A DNA stretch of 64,000 bases from Fasciolopsis buskii (GCA_008360955.1 LUCM01001864.1:76128-140127); one strand, 5' to 3'; shown: positions 1-13,820, counted from the first letter of the stretch. Numbers and translations are program-made. The notes: a model not told the origin generated them from the letters alone.

Positions 1-115
1 GTAGTATGCATATGCACTGCTCATGATTCCTAACAAGGATGAAACAGCTGTACAGTGCTTCCATGGTTTCTCTATGCTCAGTTGAGCGATGATATCACAT
101 GGTGAATTATTCCAT
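1..115 (+). mobile_element. SINE-A 3' body, truncated at the window start
   Basis: Positions 10-113 match the body of the SINE at 4939-5127, from CATATGCACTGCTCATGATT onward, with a few differences. The tRNA-like head lies outside the window or is lost. Confidence 0.75.
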
Positions 116-1706
116 TATGATGTGCATTTAATTTGAAATTTACCTCGCAATGCGCATGGTCATACTTTCAAGGTAATCAGATGATCGGTCAATGTCAGGC
201 TTAAAATCACGATTTCCATACGAATAAGCGTCCACGTGCGAAAGTCGTATGCGGACCGAACGTGTCAACTTGACTAATACCAACCTAAAAGTCGATGAAC
301 ACGAGGTTTGAAAATCACCCGACTGATCTACGACCTATAGGTGTATTTATAATCGATATATCATTCTGGAATCATTTCCGTGATTTCAGAGTAACACCGG
401 TCTACATTATTTTCCCACTGCAACTGTGTTGTTCCATATTGAACCAGTTTGTCGATTGGTTAGTAACAGAAGGACTTTTGCTGGCAGGCCCTGGTTAGGT
501 CGATTCTTTTGCCAGTTTCCCCTGAATGAAATCCATCGTTATTTTACTACGTATTCGTGCTCCGAGACAATGAGATTTGATTCGGCAGTTGACGGAAGAT
601 TCCACGTAAATAATTCATGTTTTTGTTGCCTTATTTCAAAGCAGTCACTTGACAAAGACCCCTGAATTTCAGGTTTCTTTCAGAAACATGTGAAATGGCA
701 TAGTACGTGTATTTGTGCCGAATAGACTGTATCCAGTCTTTCTGGCCCAGTCTGCGCATAAATGCGAAGCAGTTACCGAGCCGTAGAGTTTGCTTAGTGC
801 GGCCCGAAAGGATCCGGAATTCAACCGCTTCACACAAGGTTACATCACACACTCACATACACCCACACAAGTGCCTCGATTGGCGATTTCCATATTGTCG
901 TTCTATTTCAATACCTGTCAAACTCACTGGAGCAACTGAAGGATTGAGTAAGCAATTTTACTTTTTTGTTAAAAAAATCACTCGGTTTGCTTCCTACAAA
1001 AGTTTCTTTTTTCTGTGTCTGACCGCTGCTGTTTGATAAGGTTACTAGCAAATAAGCAGAAACTAACAGTAAAAGCAGGAAGACATGATGCAAACCGTAC
1101 AGGCCGTGGCCAGTAGTATGTGCACGGTTTTCCAGTTATCACGTGATCGTTTGTTACGCTCATATGAGCAGCCATCGTCGAGCCGTCCGTTTGGAAGAAT
1201 GATTTCTTCTCAAGGTATAGCTGGTAAGTGCTCACTTACTCAAACTACTCCAAAATGCTGTTCGGCAGAGAAAAAAACCTAGTTCTTTAATAACTAACCA
1301 TGTCTAACAAACTGACTCGCTTGGGTGGCCCGGTACCAATCATTTTTGACGTGATCACCTTCCTGGTAAGGCCAAATTTTGTTTACTGGCGAAGTGGATC
1401 AGTATTCTCTTCACTTTTTCTACTCTTGTTTCTACCATACAAGTTCAACAAGAGGTACGATTCGAACACAGGATATTCTCACTCAGATACATAAAGGATG
1501 ATCAGATGACAATCATGGGCTACTGAAATCCATTCATTGGGGCATTTGGAATTTAGACTTGATTCGTTTACTAAGTGAACAGTCGATTTAAGTTCTAAGG
1601 CATTCGTGATTACGAGCGGTGTCTCAAGACTTGGGACGAAAGGCGACGTCCTTGAAGCATGAATATTGTAGCAGGGGCTAACCTCAAGGCTACCAGTACC
1701 CACTAC
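116..1706. other. Non-coding stretch, nothing recognised
   Basis: Only short frames without domain or codon signal. Confidence 0.5.
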
Positions 1707-1880
1707 ACCGGGGGGTGGGGAGACCTGCAAACATGACCCGGAAACTTGGAGTGGTACAGAGCCCTAAGGTCCCATTCGGTCAGGTGTGATAATGAGTTGG
1801 GCGACTGTGAATCGTTATCTACCACGAAAGTGATAGGGGGGATTTGGGATTGGGAAGTTGGGGGGGGGGGCTAGGGAAGT
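1707..1880 (-). mobile_element. SINE-C copy
   Basis: The body block ACATGACCCGGAAACTTGGA followed by GTGGTACAGAG and GGGCGACTGTGAATCG is shared with the copies at 62096 and 47040. The tRNA-like head side (beyond 1850) is replaced by a G-rich run. Confidence 0.65.
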
Positions 1881-4596
1881 AGCTTAACGCAATTGATTAT
1901 CGCCGATCAGATGCGTACGTTCTTTTCTTTGAATACTGAACTGGCATGTGTTGTGTCCCTGACTGGAGCACAGGAAGTATTTCCGTCTCTATATTTGCGC
2001 ACGCAGTTGTGATTCGTGTGTGCTGGTCCAATAATGCTAACCGAATGCCAGGCAACGAACGCGGAAAATTATCCACAGTGTGAAAGGTGATGTGACGGAG
2101 TACGTGAAGTCAGCTGTGTGACCGATGTACTAAATTATCTTGTGCATTCGCGCGTGTGTGTGCGCTGTCTGTGTTTGGAAATGCTCACGTGTACTTGTGT
2201 GCGTGTATGTATGCTGGTTTGTTTGTTTGCGCGACATTAGTAAAACGAAAAACCATTGCGGTCGAACAGCAGTGAATCAAGATAAAGGAAATGGTCTGAA
2301 TTTGGAGTAGAAAGAAAAATCCTGATCTCTCAACCCCCAACGCACAGACGCCACCTTTGCTTGCGTGCTGCCCACGAGCTAGACAATGAAATTCATGCCT
2401 GTCAGGGTTCTGTCATCATGCGCTAATTCAGTGAATCACAAGAAACTGAGCGATTCTAGATTTTGTTTGGGTCTCAAACAAGATGACGTCAACATTCAAT
2501 TGGCCAGACAAATGAGCTTCAAGGGACATAACAGTTCCGGATGCCGAGACTACTCTTGCAAACCTCATCAAAATGGTCCAGATTGCTGAACGCCATTCAC
2601 CAATTTCCTCACAGTTGACGATGTCTGTCTTTTTTTCTCCGTATGTAGACGTTTGAATTTAGCACACATAGCTAACAAACTGCGGCCCAACGTGTTTAAT
2701 AGGACCAATTCATATTTATCACACATTTTAGGACCAAAGCATAAATCATATGAAAATGAAATGACCAATCTGAGTTTCACAAGAAACAATGAGCAGACGG
2801 ACGCTGCTTGCATTCCATTCCTTTAGCATTTTCTCCACCAGCTGAACTTTGGCCGCGCTAAACTTATCCCACCTCATTATAGTTTCCAACCAATTTTGTC
2901 CGGAACCTCCTTTCGTGGGCCCCTGTATGGTCATGATGAGTACAATACAACCAGGTTCATTTACCCGAACAAGTAAAAACTGAAGTCTTCACGGTTGAGA
3001 CCCGACATAATTTCAAATCACTTGGGGCTTTCAGATTCAGCTGGGGCCCGTCGAATTTGCACATGAAGATGCACGCCTGAGCCGTTGATTTCATTGACCG
3101 GTCTGTGTGCGGCAAGCAAACAAAGACAGCGTTTGTGCATCCTCGTGTTGGGATGCAGGATTATGGGTTTTCGTTCTACTCCAATTTCAGATCGTTTCCC
3201 TTATCTTGATCCACTTAGTACCGTTCGGCCTGCTACATGTGTGCGTCGCATAATTGCGGAGAATAGCAGAGGATTTTGAGCTTTCGTGATCGTCCTCGTC
3301 TCACTTAGTCCTTCCCACTGTATAAGCACACCGTTAGAGTCTATCTTTGTAACACTGGTGCATTTATCTTTGGAATGACAGTGTATATTTTCAAGAAGTG
3401 GGGTGCATGGCCTAATTAGGGGTCTAATTAAAGAAGTTCGCCGGTCGTAAAAGAATTCGAACTCACAACTCCACGAAGTTGACCACATGATTACCGTTGG
3501 CTGGTAGTATCAAGCAGAAAATAGGAAAAAGTAAAGGCACTTCAAGATTCGTGGTTTGCTTGAGCACCCCTAAAGACCCAGACAACTAGTAAGTCAAAAC
3601 AAGAACGGCATCCGGGATCGGTTTATTAAGCAAAGCATGCGAGTAGGTCCACGCCAAGGACAAGGTGACAGCCAGTCGCAACTCAGTGTTGATTTTTGTT
3701 ATCCGTTTACCATGAAGCTAGTGCAACAACAAGGTAATGATAAACCTTTCACCATAAAGCCACTGCTTGATTACTTTGTCTGTGGTGAAATATGTGATTA
3801 TGAAACTGGCAGACTCGCAGAACCGCTTGAGTATTCGGTATCTATACGCAATAAGCCGTTATCTGCCATCTCGAACAGTTCAACGTGTAAAGCTTTCAAA
3901 AATCGATCGTCCATTCTGAGTTCATACTTCATTTGCGGCACGTGTTGGCTAATCCCACTACTTAATATTATGCAACGGACAGTTGGTTTGTCGAATCCCA
4001 GTCAAATTTTGATATCTGACCACCACGACAGCATTGTCCACGACCTTGAGTGACTTCAAAACATTATCATATCATTTCCGTTTGTCAATCTCCATGGTTC
4101 AGAAAGACGTGCTTTTGTGTCTATTCCGACACTTACATTTTTGTGACGAGGATGCTTTTGAGATATTTATTCTTGATGTGTGCGTGTGCACATGACAACT
4201 CTTGAGATGACATGGTATGAACGGGAACTCGGGGTTGTACCTCGGAGTCTACCGGTGTCACACCATCTGTTGAACGAACACACTTTGATTCCAGTCGCTT
4301 GCTAGTCCGGTGATGCGATTACGCTCGTATTTTTCATCTCAGTCAAGAATCGTGATCTCTTTGGAATGCAAACATGTGCGTTCACAAAGTAGTTTAGTTT
4401 AGTTGCACCTAAGTGTACAAATTCCACTCGAGATAATAGCAATGACTGTGTTTGGTGATCATGAAGTATGGAGACGAATCATCATCGGCATGTAGTGCAG
4501 TGGCTCAAACCCAAGACAATGCAACTGGGAACAACAAGAAGGTTCTAACAAACAGAAACCACATTCCAGTTTATTTACAAGGCATTCATATTTCAT
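1881..4596. other. Non-coding stretch, nothing firmly recognised
   Basis: A 138-codon frame at 3637-4053 has no recognisable domain and no neighbouring exon. Otherwise only short frames. Confidence 0.45.
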
Positions 4597-4806
4597 GAAG
4601 TAATTTACCATGTGATATCATCGCCCAACTCACCATAAAGAAACCATGGAAGCACTGTACAGCTGTTTCATCCTTGTTAGGAATCATGAGCAGTGCAGAT
4701 GGACGTTGGCCGAACTGGGACGCGAACCCGAACAAGGATGAACGATTGTGAGTCGAACGCCTTAGCCATTACGCTACCGGGCAGGCTCTGAACGGTTTGT
4801 TGAACT
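4597..4806 (-). mobile_element. SINE-A, left (reverse) member of a palindromic pair
   Basis: A tRNA-derived head (minus strand, A-box-like TAGCGTAATGGCTAAGG and B-box-like GGGTTCGCGTCCC) is followed by a body of about 110 bp. It is the reverse complement of 4917-5127, with very few mismatches. Confidence 0.8.
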
Positions 4807-4916
4807 TCACCACATGAGCACGTTGCACCTAACGGTCACTGATTTACACGGTTACTGTCCGCTAGCTCAGAGCGATCGACCCCTACTGATAGGTGACTTC
4901 TCTGTAGGTAGCCTAA

Positions 4917-5127
4917 GTTGAACAAACCGTTCAGAGCCTGCCCGGTAGCGTAATGGCTAAGGCGTTCGACTCACAATCGTTCATCCTTGTTCGGGTTCGC
5001 GTCCCAGTTCGGCCAACGTCCATATGCACTGCTCATGATTCCTAACAAGGATGAAACAGCTGTACAGTGCTTCCATGGTTTCTTTATGGTGAGTTGGGCG
5101 GTGATATCACATGTTGAATTATTTCAT
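4917..5127 (+). mobile_element. SINE-A, right (forward) member of a palindromic pair
   Basis: The head starts near 4938; the A-box-like block is at about 4946-4962 and the B-box-like block at 4993-5004. The sequence resembles a tRNA-Arg head (AATGGCTAAGGCG), but the acceptor ends do not pair, so it is not a working tRNA. The body ends in GATATCACATG. The mirror copy is at 4597-4806. Confidence 0.8.
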
Positions 5128-7702
5128 GAAAACATTCAATCTCTTACTCATATTTATATTAACCAGATGAAAATATCATTGACTGAAAAGATTCGGACAA
5201 ATAACCCTCGGAATGTTTTGATTTCCACTTTCGTAAATTGCTAAAATTGTGAATGGCTGATTGCCGTTGTAGAAGAGGGCAAAGTTATGCTGAAGTGTTT
5301 CACGTGACTTACACGTAACTTCATCAAACTCAGATATAGGCACGAGCTAATCAAGAAAGTGAGGATTGTGACCCTACAGTTTCACTGAGGAAAACTATAC
5401 AACTCGAATACTGGAGTGATCAAACAGACAAAGTCCTATTTTGGATTTAGTTAACGTGAAATATTCACCGGAGCTTTTAGAAGGCTGGGACGTGTCTGCG
5501 TAATCATTAATGAGGTAACAATAGATTGTGTGTCATCCGAAGAAGTTATTGACTTTTACTGTTTTCGGCCCCCCAAATCAGATTTGACCGAGGTTTGTGA
5601 GTGCATTTTTCGTCCGTGCGTCTGTTGGCGAATCGGTAGTGCGCAAGAAATGCTATTGACTCATCCTGAATATTTGGAATTTCCGTCGTTAGTGTTCAGG
5701 CAAGATGACAAAATTTGGCATGCTGATAGGTTAATCTATTAGTGCGCTGGATAACTAGAGAGTAATCACCTCGTTGTTACCACTGGCGTCCAGTTCCCAG
5801 CCAGCAAAATTCGATGCACTATCGAGAGCTTATGCACATCGGAAAACCCATGTGACATTTTATTGTATTGTACTGCATAATCTTTTGCATACAATCGGTA
5901 ATGTCGCATAGCAGTCAAAATATAATCGGGGTAAAAATAAAATGTGGGAAAAAATATAAAAGATACCCTCACCGCCTCATAAAAAATATGAAAGAATTCA
6001 CCCAGGAATAATCATAGCAAATTATGATAGGTTGTTCAGGAATTCGGGTAAAACACGGTCAAGGTTTGTCAGAATGCGTGCTAACTATGGGACAGTGGAT
6101 TTCCCATAGACACTGATTCTAGACGGTATGGAACGAAAAGTGGATCGTGTAGAGATATGAGAGCGACAATGTGAAAGATCGTTGTGCAGAGGATGCATGG
6201 GACCAGAAAGAATTCTGTGAGCAAATTTCTCACTTACTGATAAGTGCTGATCACACAGATTAAGGGTATAAAAGTGGTATGAAAGACACACAGCTAATGA
6301 TTGATAGCTCCCGGCGAAGAATTTGAAAGTCTTTTTAAGAAGACCTGGAAAAATGACGAGGGAACAGGAAAGAAGGGTTGGAAAAACACATTGGTATACA
6401 AATTTCAGCTTTATTTCAGCTTGTGATGCCGAAGCTTCCTGATTTGAAATGACAACCGTCGGAGACTCTTTACACAGGTAGAAATGTGAGAAGTCCAGTT
6501 CAGATTTTTATCCATGGCAACTTCTAGATATTTCACAGAATCAGCCCTAGCAAGAACAGGAGACATTTAAGGTCCAAAGCCCCGTGTTAATGTCAATCAC
6601 AATTTCTTGTGGGAGAAACTTGATGTACAGAGGTATGAACCATAATAAGATGTCTGAAATCTAATGATTTTTTTCTTTACCTCGTATTTCTGCGGCAGTC
6701 GGTGGCAAAGATCCTGATTTATCTTGGTTCGTTGCCAATCAAGTCGATCATTCGATCAGTTGCTTCACAAATGATACTGGTCTTTCATCCCAAACGATTT
6801 TGGGGCCTTGCTCACAACTCTGAACAAACGAAAATCTCGCTCGTTTGGGAAGGATTTTTGTACACCCCGCTTTTACTTGGATTCAGCTAGATTCAAGTTT
6901 TCGGGACCTAGGTGGCCATGGGAATGACGTTTTTATTCCCGTCTTGTTCTGTAACATTTGATAACTCGAGCTCGATAAAATGGTGCTTTAAATCTCCGAG
7001 TTGAAAGTTGTTTGCATCAAGGCAAATTGTCCATACTTTCTTCTTGCTATTCCTAGAGGCATTTTCCAAAGTTAATCGTTGGTTTTGAAGTCACATGCTG
7101 ACCTCTACAGACGACGCCTCAAATCGCCCCAAATTAGCGGTTGCATCAGAATCAGGGTTAAGTAAAAATATCAAGTGGTCAGGCAATCCTGCTTCCTCTA
7201 TGATTTGTCCAAATCACTTTTTCTTAAAAGCATGGCATTTTCAGAGTTTTCGCAGTCGCAATCGGTGGGGAAATATCTGGGCAGTAGTCAACCAAATGAA
7301 GGGAGTTAGCAATTATTGTGTCGAAGCATAATTCTACTGGTTGAAGTTATTCATTTATGCATTATTGTGCATTCAAGCGAACATCCAGGAAATATGCGCT
7401 ACCAAAATTAGTTAGTATTTCAAGCATTTTCTGGAGTGATTCACCAAACATCAACACAGAAGTTAGCTAGTGTCTGGTTTAATACCGTCAGGGTTCATTA
7501 CTCATCTTTGACAGAATTCTATTCATTACATTGTCGTCTAGCGCGCAAGAACAGTCTCAGCTGTCAGCATATGAACGTCAAGCAACGTATTCAGCTTAGC
7601 GAATAGGCGACTGTAAGACCAAGCTGTGTCAGGGTCTAGATGTTTGTGTAACCGAGTGTTTCTCAAACAAAATAGTCCTTCAGGCTAAACACGGTAAGGA
7701 CT
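5128..7702. other. Non-coding stretch, nothing recognised
   Basis: AT-rich sequence with short frames only. Confidence 0.5.
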
Positions 7703-7912
7703 ATGTGTATGTATGTATGTATGTGTGTATGTATGTATGTATGTATGTATGTATGTATGTATGTATGTATGTATGTATGTATGTATGTGTGTATGTATGT
7801 ATGTATGTATGCATGTATGTATGTATGTATGTATTTATGTATGTATGCATGTATGCATGTATGCATGTATGTATGTATGTATGTATATATGTATGTATGT
7901 ATGCATGCATGT
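7703..7912. repeat. (TATG)n microsatellite
   Basis: About 210 bp of ATGT/TATG tetranucleotide repeats with GTGT and GCAT interruptions. All frames are open through it; the resulting repetitive open frames are not genes. Confidence 0.98.
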
Positions 7913-10489
7913 CAAAAAGGTAGGTAATCTTAGTCAGTAGTTTGAAGCCACATAGGAGCGCTGATAGAGAACCATAGACTGAGAAACGAATTTATGGGAT
8001 GTCGCAATTCGAAGAATTCCGCCTCCCGCGGAGGAAACGCTGCATTCATTTTACGCTCTATGCATATGTGGCTGTTCTAGTTGGGAATCGCACAATTCTT
8101 ATCTGCTCCTGTTTGCCACAGAACAGCCCTGGTTTTCTTACAGTTTGAAATTTGCATGAACTCATCGAATATTTTACAGCTCCGTAAGCTCTGAGCTTCT
8201 CCTTTTAACTACTTGAAAATTTCTCTTCCTTTATATGCCACTTTTAATCGTGGCCGTGTGACTCTGAATATAAAGACAAAGGTAAACGGTCGGTCGTGCG
8301 CGCGTGGATGGTTGTTTTTTGATTTGCGGATAGAATACCTTAGATTGTAGACCAGTTACCCCGTCTTGGCCATTTTATGGCTGAACGCTAGTCGAAACAA
8401 TATCCACGGGAAATGAAAACAAAATAGACTACAATGGTGCCTGTTTATGTTTTCCTTTGCGGTTAGACTTTCCATCTCGTTTGAATACGTTCCTAGCCAG
8501 TACCACTTCCGTCGCTGTTCCAGTGGGCGTGCACCTACACACCATGTTGTAACTCATGTTCACACCATCTGTGGCCGTTGGTGTTCAGGCGCGCGAAAGC
8601 TGCGCTCATACCACAGCATCATTTCCTCAGTAAGAATGTTTCTGCGTATGGTTTAGTTAACTTGACTCTTCCGCAATGCCCTACTCATTTTTGCACCGAC
8701 GGTAGTCTGCGTTGATACAACAAAGTTGAATTCCACAGGAAGGATTTTACCATTAACCAATTAGCCAAAAGTTTGATAACAACGACATTTTCGACATTGA
8801 GAAGGCGATTTTAGCAGCGTGGATAACAGTGGTTGTGTAGAAAATGGAAAGGCGGGTCAGAACGAAAACATCTGAATACATGCTTGATACAATATCAACT
8901 CTATTGGTTCATTATGAGACGGCCTTGGTAGCCGGGTGTTTAAGGGACTAGACAAACCGTGAGCTTTTTCTACGCCCACAGACCGATTCTATGATTCATC
9001 TTGCGGTCACAGAGAAAATGCACTTTCCAATTGAAATAACACTGCTAACAGGTGTTCCTGTCGTTTCTCAGCTTCCACCCATTGCTAAGTGACCCAGGAC
9101 AATAGTTTAGCTACCCGGCCATGCGTAAGAAGCCTCTATCTAGAGTGGAATTACACATGCATTCCTGGAGGAACCCTATTATTAACGAGTACATCAAATC
9201 CGAGTCTTTCATCCGATTAGCATAAATCGATAAACTAATTGTGATTTTGTCAATAGCTGTTTGTCCAGAAAATGTGTTTTAGTTCAACCTGAGGCTAATA
9301 GACGATGCCCCCGAATCTGCTTACTGGTAGCCGCAGGCTAACGCACTTCGATGCGGCTCAGCGGACGTAAGCTACACAAGTGTTCTTCCCGGTCTGGAAT
9401 ATTCAGCGAGCGACTGTGACTGTTTGTCTGCATTATTTGCACCTACTGATGGGGCGGTGCCTCAGCGATGGAACAAGCTTCCGTCCGGCTTAATCAATGA
9501 GAATTCTATTTGATTCCGGCTCTCCGTACACTCCATTCAGAAGTGAGAAATGTGAGCAGATTTTGTGTCAAATTTGGGATAATTCTGCAATCCTGTATTA
9601 TCATTCTCTGTCTATTAAAGACTCTCTACCTTGGTGCTCACAGCCGAAATCCCCATACTGTTTAGCCGAAGGCATGCTCAGGGCAAATTGTAAAATAAAA
9701 TAGCAATTACCAACCACTATTGCATAAATCGCTGACCCTGACTGTCTACAATGTTCAAAATTTCGAAAACATGATTAGAAATATTTGCGCGTTAGATTGA
9801 CTAATTGAGATGAAGCTAACAACGTTTGCAATTGACGATTTTGGGGGGCGCGAAATACTTGTGGTCCATTTCGAAAAGCTGGAGAAAATAACATGTGGTC
9901 ATTACAAATAATAGCACGTCGTACTGACGCGAAAAAGATCGATTCCATAAGTTTTACTTTAGATTCTATTCATCCCAAAACAACTAGATGAAAATGTTGG
10001 CTCTTTTTTCGTGGATCTATGTGCAGACCATATAACTCGGTGCTACAGGCGCGTTATCAACAAAAAACGAAAATCGCCCAGGCAAAATTTTGCTGATTCA
10101 CAAGCGAGAACAATGAACATTTCGCCAGTGACATCAATTGTATCCAGTCAGTTATGTCTCTATTTCTATATCAACCTATACGATCAGCTTGAAAGTGAAC
10201 ATAAAACTTATTTCCAGCTATGGTGGTATTTTTGATGTTTTCAGTTGTGGTCGGGAGTTGAGGTCGTCGCGTTAGATACTGTGGATTCTAATCCATGTCT
10301 TATTACGATCGCTGATGACCCAAGGGGTACCTTGACTATCGGCAACATTACACCACTACTATATGGGCTCTTGGTCTTACTTGCTACTGCAGTGACTGTT
10401 CTAGTCAGATAAAGGTTGCGAAATTTCTGGTTCAGTTACCAAATTACCCGTAGGAAGATTTTATCTTTTCATTTTTCATCTTTTTCACT
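7913..10489. other. Non-coding stretch, nothing recognised
   Basis: No repeat copy or coding signal found between the microsatellite and the next SINE-B. Confidence 0.5.
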
Positions 10490-10650
10490 AATGTATTAAC
10501 GAAATGACAATGTACATCATTTTTAGGAGATGGATCGCACATGATGTAGGGCTGTCAAATGGAGCTGTTGACCAATAATGGGAGAATTAAAACCCGCAAC
10601 CCTTTCGCTGAAATGGCTTGATACTGACCATTTGAACACCGCCGGTTTCT
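10490..10650 (-). mobile_element. SINE-B, diverged copy
   Basis: The reverse complement has TTGCGGGTTTTAATTCTCCC (decayed B box), then CTAAAAATGATGTACATTGT and TCATTTCGTTAATA, collinear with the two other SINE-B copies. Confidence 0.6.
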
Positions 10651-11649
10651 GAGACATTCAACATGAAAGAACGCATCTTTGTGTAGAAAAGTGAATCCAC
10701 TGACCATGACCGCCTGCAAAATAAGCAGAAGACGGTGGCTCTTGTCGTCACGGTCATTGTCATTGTTGTTGTTATTGCTGTTGCAATAGAGCTCACACTG
10801 GTGTTTGGCGTTGTTTGTCACTGTGTCCAAGGTCAGGTTATTTGTTGTGCTGCTTAGTTTTGCCACTGATTATATTGTTGTTACTATTGTTGTTGCTCGT
10901 ACCGTGGTTGCTTTTTACCGGACTTTAATTTTTCGTTTGGTAGGGATTGCGATCTTTTTGTCAATCTAATGACTCAACATGCCATCATTACTGTATTTCC
11001 TCTTGGAACTCCCTTGTTCTTAATTTGTTTGTCTTCCCGTACTTCAGGGAAACAACTTACGGAGCCACCATGAACGTCCAAGTTGTAATTCTTCTCACCG
11101 CGGTATATGTCATCTATTTATTATTCAAAACGCTACCAGTTACTTGGCTCACTGAAGTCAGTGCTGTGGCGGAAAGGAGATCAGGCAAAACGGCTTTCTA
11201 ATTTTAGGTTATTGTGACTCGTGTTTTCTTCTGATGGTCAACTGGCGACTGTGGATATTTTAAATCGACGCATGATGGATAAATCCCGAGTAAAATGTTC
11301 TGCTGTAAATGGTTATTTTGGGGCATTCCCTTAGGGACCAGTTAATTCACCTTGTTTTGAAAGTGTGAGTACGATTTTAAGTGAGCCGGACACCAGAGGG
11401 GGGTTGGGAGACATTCAATAGGTTGACAATAGCGGGGACACAAAATGGAGAAGAGGATTGGATTTTCGTTTAAGATGTCTCCATGTGGCTAAATGTTCAA
11501 ACTTCGAACTTGTGCACTTCTTCCCCTTCAATATCTTATCTTTAAAACTGACTCAGTCTCGATTTCAAAGCTTCCACTAGTCAGATATGAATGAGTAAAT
11601 CTATTTGTTTCCGAATGATTCATCATGCAGTGTCATAATTTAAGTGACC

Positions 11650-11810
11650 ATTGAAAATCATGAAAGCACTATATATTAGTTTCATCCTTATGAGAACTCA
11701 TCAGGCTTGCGTATTTATCGCACCGAAACTGGGGCTCGAGCCTTGGACGAACGATTCTGAGTCGAATGCTTTAGTCAATACACTGGCCTGGCTGATTCTC
11801 AACGGCCAAT
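11650..11810 (-). mobile_element. SINE-A, diverged copy
   Basis: The reverse complement has TAAAGCATTCGACTCAGAATC, then a degenerate B box and GGATGAAACTA...AGTGCTTTCATG, collinear with the SINE at 4939-5127. It is much more diverged. Confidence 0.65.
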
Positions 11811-12419
11811 CGAACATCAACACTATGGGATATAATGCCCATATCCGTCACTGGATTTTCCGGGCCACATACCTTTAGAAGGGTGTTAAGTGGCTATTCG
11901 TGATTATTGAAGAATTTCTATTGCGTGTCCACACTGGAGGTGATTCAGATGCCTCACCCAATTTCAGCAATAACATCTGACTGCACACGTGACATTCCCA
12001 GTTCGATGGTCAGAAGTACTAGGGATCACGTTTCTGTGAATAATAATGTTTGCAAAAACATATGCGAGGTCGCCTGCTTTGTAAAATGTTTTTCTTGCTC
12101 CATCACATTGCTTAAACACTTATTTAAAGCAGAAAACAGGTGAAGACATCTACTCTTTTTCTGACCGACAGATTTTTGATCACTTATCTCCATTTCCATT
12201 AATGCTCATGAGTAAAGCCAAGTTCAGTAGACAAGTTATTCCTTTACTAATCAAAATCGAGTTGTTCATATAGGTTTTTTAAAAGATTAACATTAACACA
12301 CTCCTCAACTTATTGGCTGATTTAATCAATGCCATCTAGTGGCAGCTGTGTTGAACTTTGACAGACAGAATAGTGGATTTGAGTCAGTATCCACTGTCCT
12401 CGCCTGTTCTTTCATCTCT

Positions 12420-13065
12420 CCGACCGACCGGGCTAGCGGGCAGCACTGCACCTAGTGGCGTTCTCATCTGTTTCCCAGACAATAGCTCAGCTGCTGATTT
12501 GGCATTTGGTGTAGATTAGGTCAAAGAGTATGCAAGGTTTTCCTCCCCCTGTAGCTTATGACGAGCACGCTTGAATGTGGCCACTACTTGTTCTGCCTGT
12601 CCATTGGATTGTGGATGATACACAAGATTGAACAAATGATTTGTACCCATACTATTGCAAAATTGTTTAAACTCTGTCAATCTAGGTTGAACAAGCCTGC
12701 ACATGACAATGGTCTCTGGTACACCAAATTGAGAAAAAAGACGACCAAGTGCGGTTACTGTAGTGGTTGTGGTTGTTTGGGTAATTGGAAATACATATGC
12801 CTATCAACAACGATAAAAGATATTGATTGCTCATGAATTTGACGTAATCTGCGTGGATGTGCGCCCGGGACAGAAGCCCAGGTGCAGAATCTCACATTTC
12901 GCAGGTGCTTTGGCCGCTAGTGCACATCGCTCGGACCTGCGCACCAGGTTAAAAATGTTTGAATCTATATTATGCCAGGAGTTGTAAGATTGGGAAACAG
13001 CTTTTATGCGTGCCATTCCGGGAAGACCTGTGTGTGACTAGTGAAGAATTTTAGTTTTAAGGCAA
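12420..13065 (-). mobile_element. Ty3/gypsy integrase fragment
   Basis: On the minus strand the zinc-binding end appears first, HTGLPGMARIKAVSQSYNSW at about 13045-12985, with RRSERCALAAKAPAK after it. Next come TTVTALGRLFSQFGVPETIV (about 12770-12712) and TEFKQFCNSMGTNHLF then HPQSNGQAEQVVATFKRAR (12680-12545). A tail resembling KSAAELLSGKQMRTPLGAVLP (about 12500-12440) follows. This is the integrase order HHCC, core, C-terminal. Several stops break it, and no other part of the element is nearby. Confidence 0.8.
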
Positions 13066-13261
13066 TTTAGATTCTTTACACGATGGGATAACATCAAACA
13101 GTCACCTTCGGTTGTGGATGAGTCATCCCCTGGTTGAATGTATGCATCGTCGGGAATCAGGCGGGATACAACAATAGCGTGTCCGAAGTTAGATGCATAT
13201 TGGTCTCCTGAAGGTTGGAATCTCGATGATGCTTTGATGGAATCCGATTATCTTTTATCTT

Positions 13262-13460
13262 TTTCTTTTATCTTCTATCTTTTACTTTTTTAATAATGAA
13301 ATAACATTGTACATCATTATTCAGGAAGGGGGCAACGACCAACAGGGGGCTTCCAAGTGGGGAAGTCGACCGGTGGTGGGGGGATTCGAACCCGCCACCT
13401 TCACGTCCAAACGCCACCACATCCATTCGGCAGCCCCCGGTCTGTGTGTGTGTTCTGGAG
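13262..13460 (-). mobile_element. SINE-B copy
   Basis: The reverse complement carries GGCGGGTTCGAATCCCCCC, then GCCCCCTTCCTGAATAATG and TTATTTCATTATTAAAAAAG, collinear with the SINE at 61481. The tail is an imperfect AAGATAAAAG repeat at 13255-13290. The head extends to about 13460. Confidence 0.75.
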
Positions 13461-13754
13461 CCTCTAAATTTCACGGCAGCGGGCGAACTTTGAGGACTCA
13501 ACCAGGACAGCACCATGTGCAAGAATGATGACATGACATCACCTGTTTATCATGACGCGAACGTTATGTCTGTTTCTGCCGCATACTTGAATTTCCGAAT
13601 CGCCTTGGCTAATGATTATTCTAATCCATGTTCTGATTTTACTGGACTTGCTCGCCGAAGTTGTTGTGATCTTATCAGCCATCAACGCAAGTAGGTTTAC
13701 CAGGTTATGTTTCTGTTCCAACGATATCTGATGGCGTCACTGGATTTGTTTGTT

Positions 13755-13819
<65 letters not shown>

Positions 13820-13820
13820 A
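13755..13820. repeat. (GTT)n microsatellite
   Basis: About 22 near-perfect GTT triplets. Confidence 0.97.

Noticed and set aside
3637..4053. 138-codon plus-strand frame as a gene
   Set aside because: No domain, no splice context and no repeat relationship recognised; may be chance.
4938..5015. A functional tRNA gene
   Set aside because: A and B boxes are present but the acceptor and anticodon stems do not pair; the sequence continues into a repeated SINE body.
7663..7940. Overlapping open frames with Met-Tyr-Val-Cys or Ile-His-Thr-Tyr repeats
   Set aside because: They are translations of the (TATG)n microsatellite, open in all frames.
13268..13534. Frames on both strands around 13.3-13.5 kb
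   Set aside because: They are translations of a SINE-B copy.
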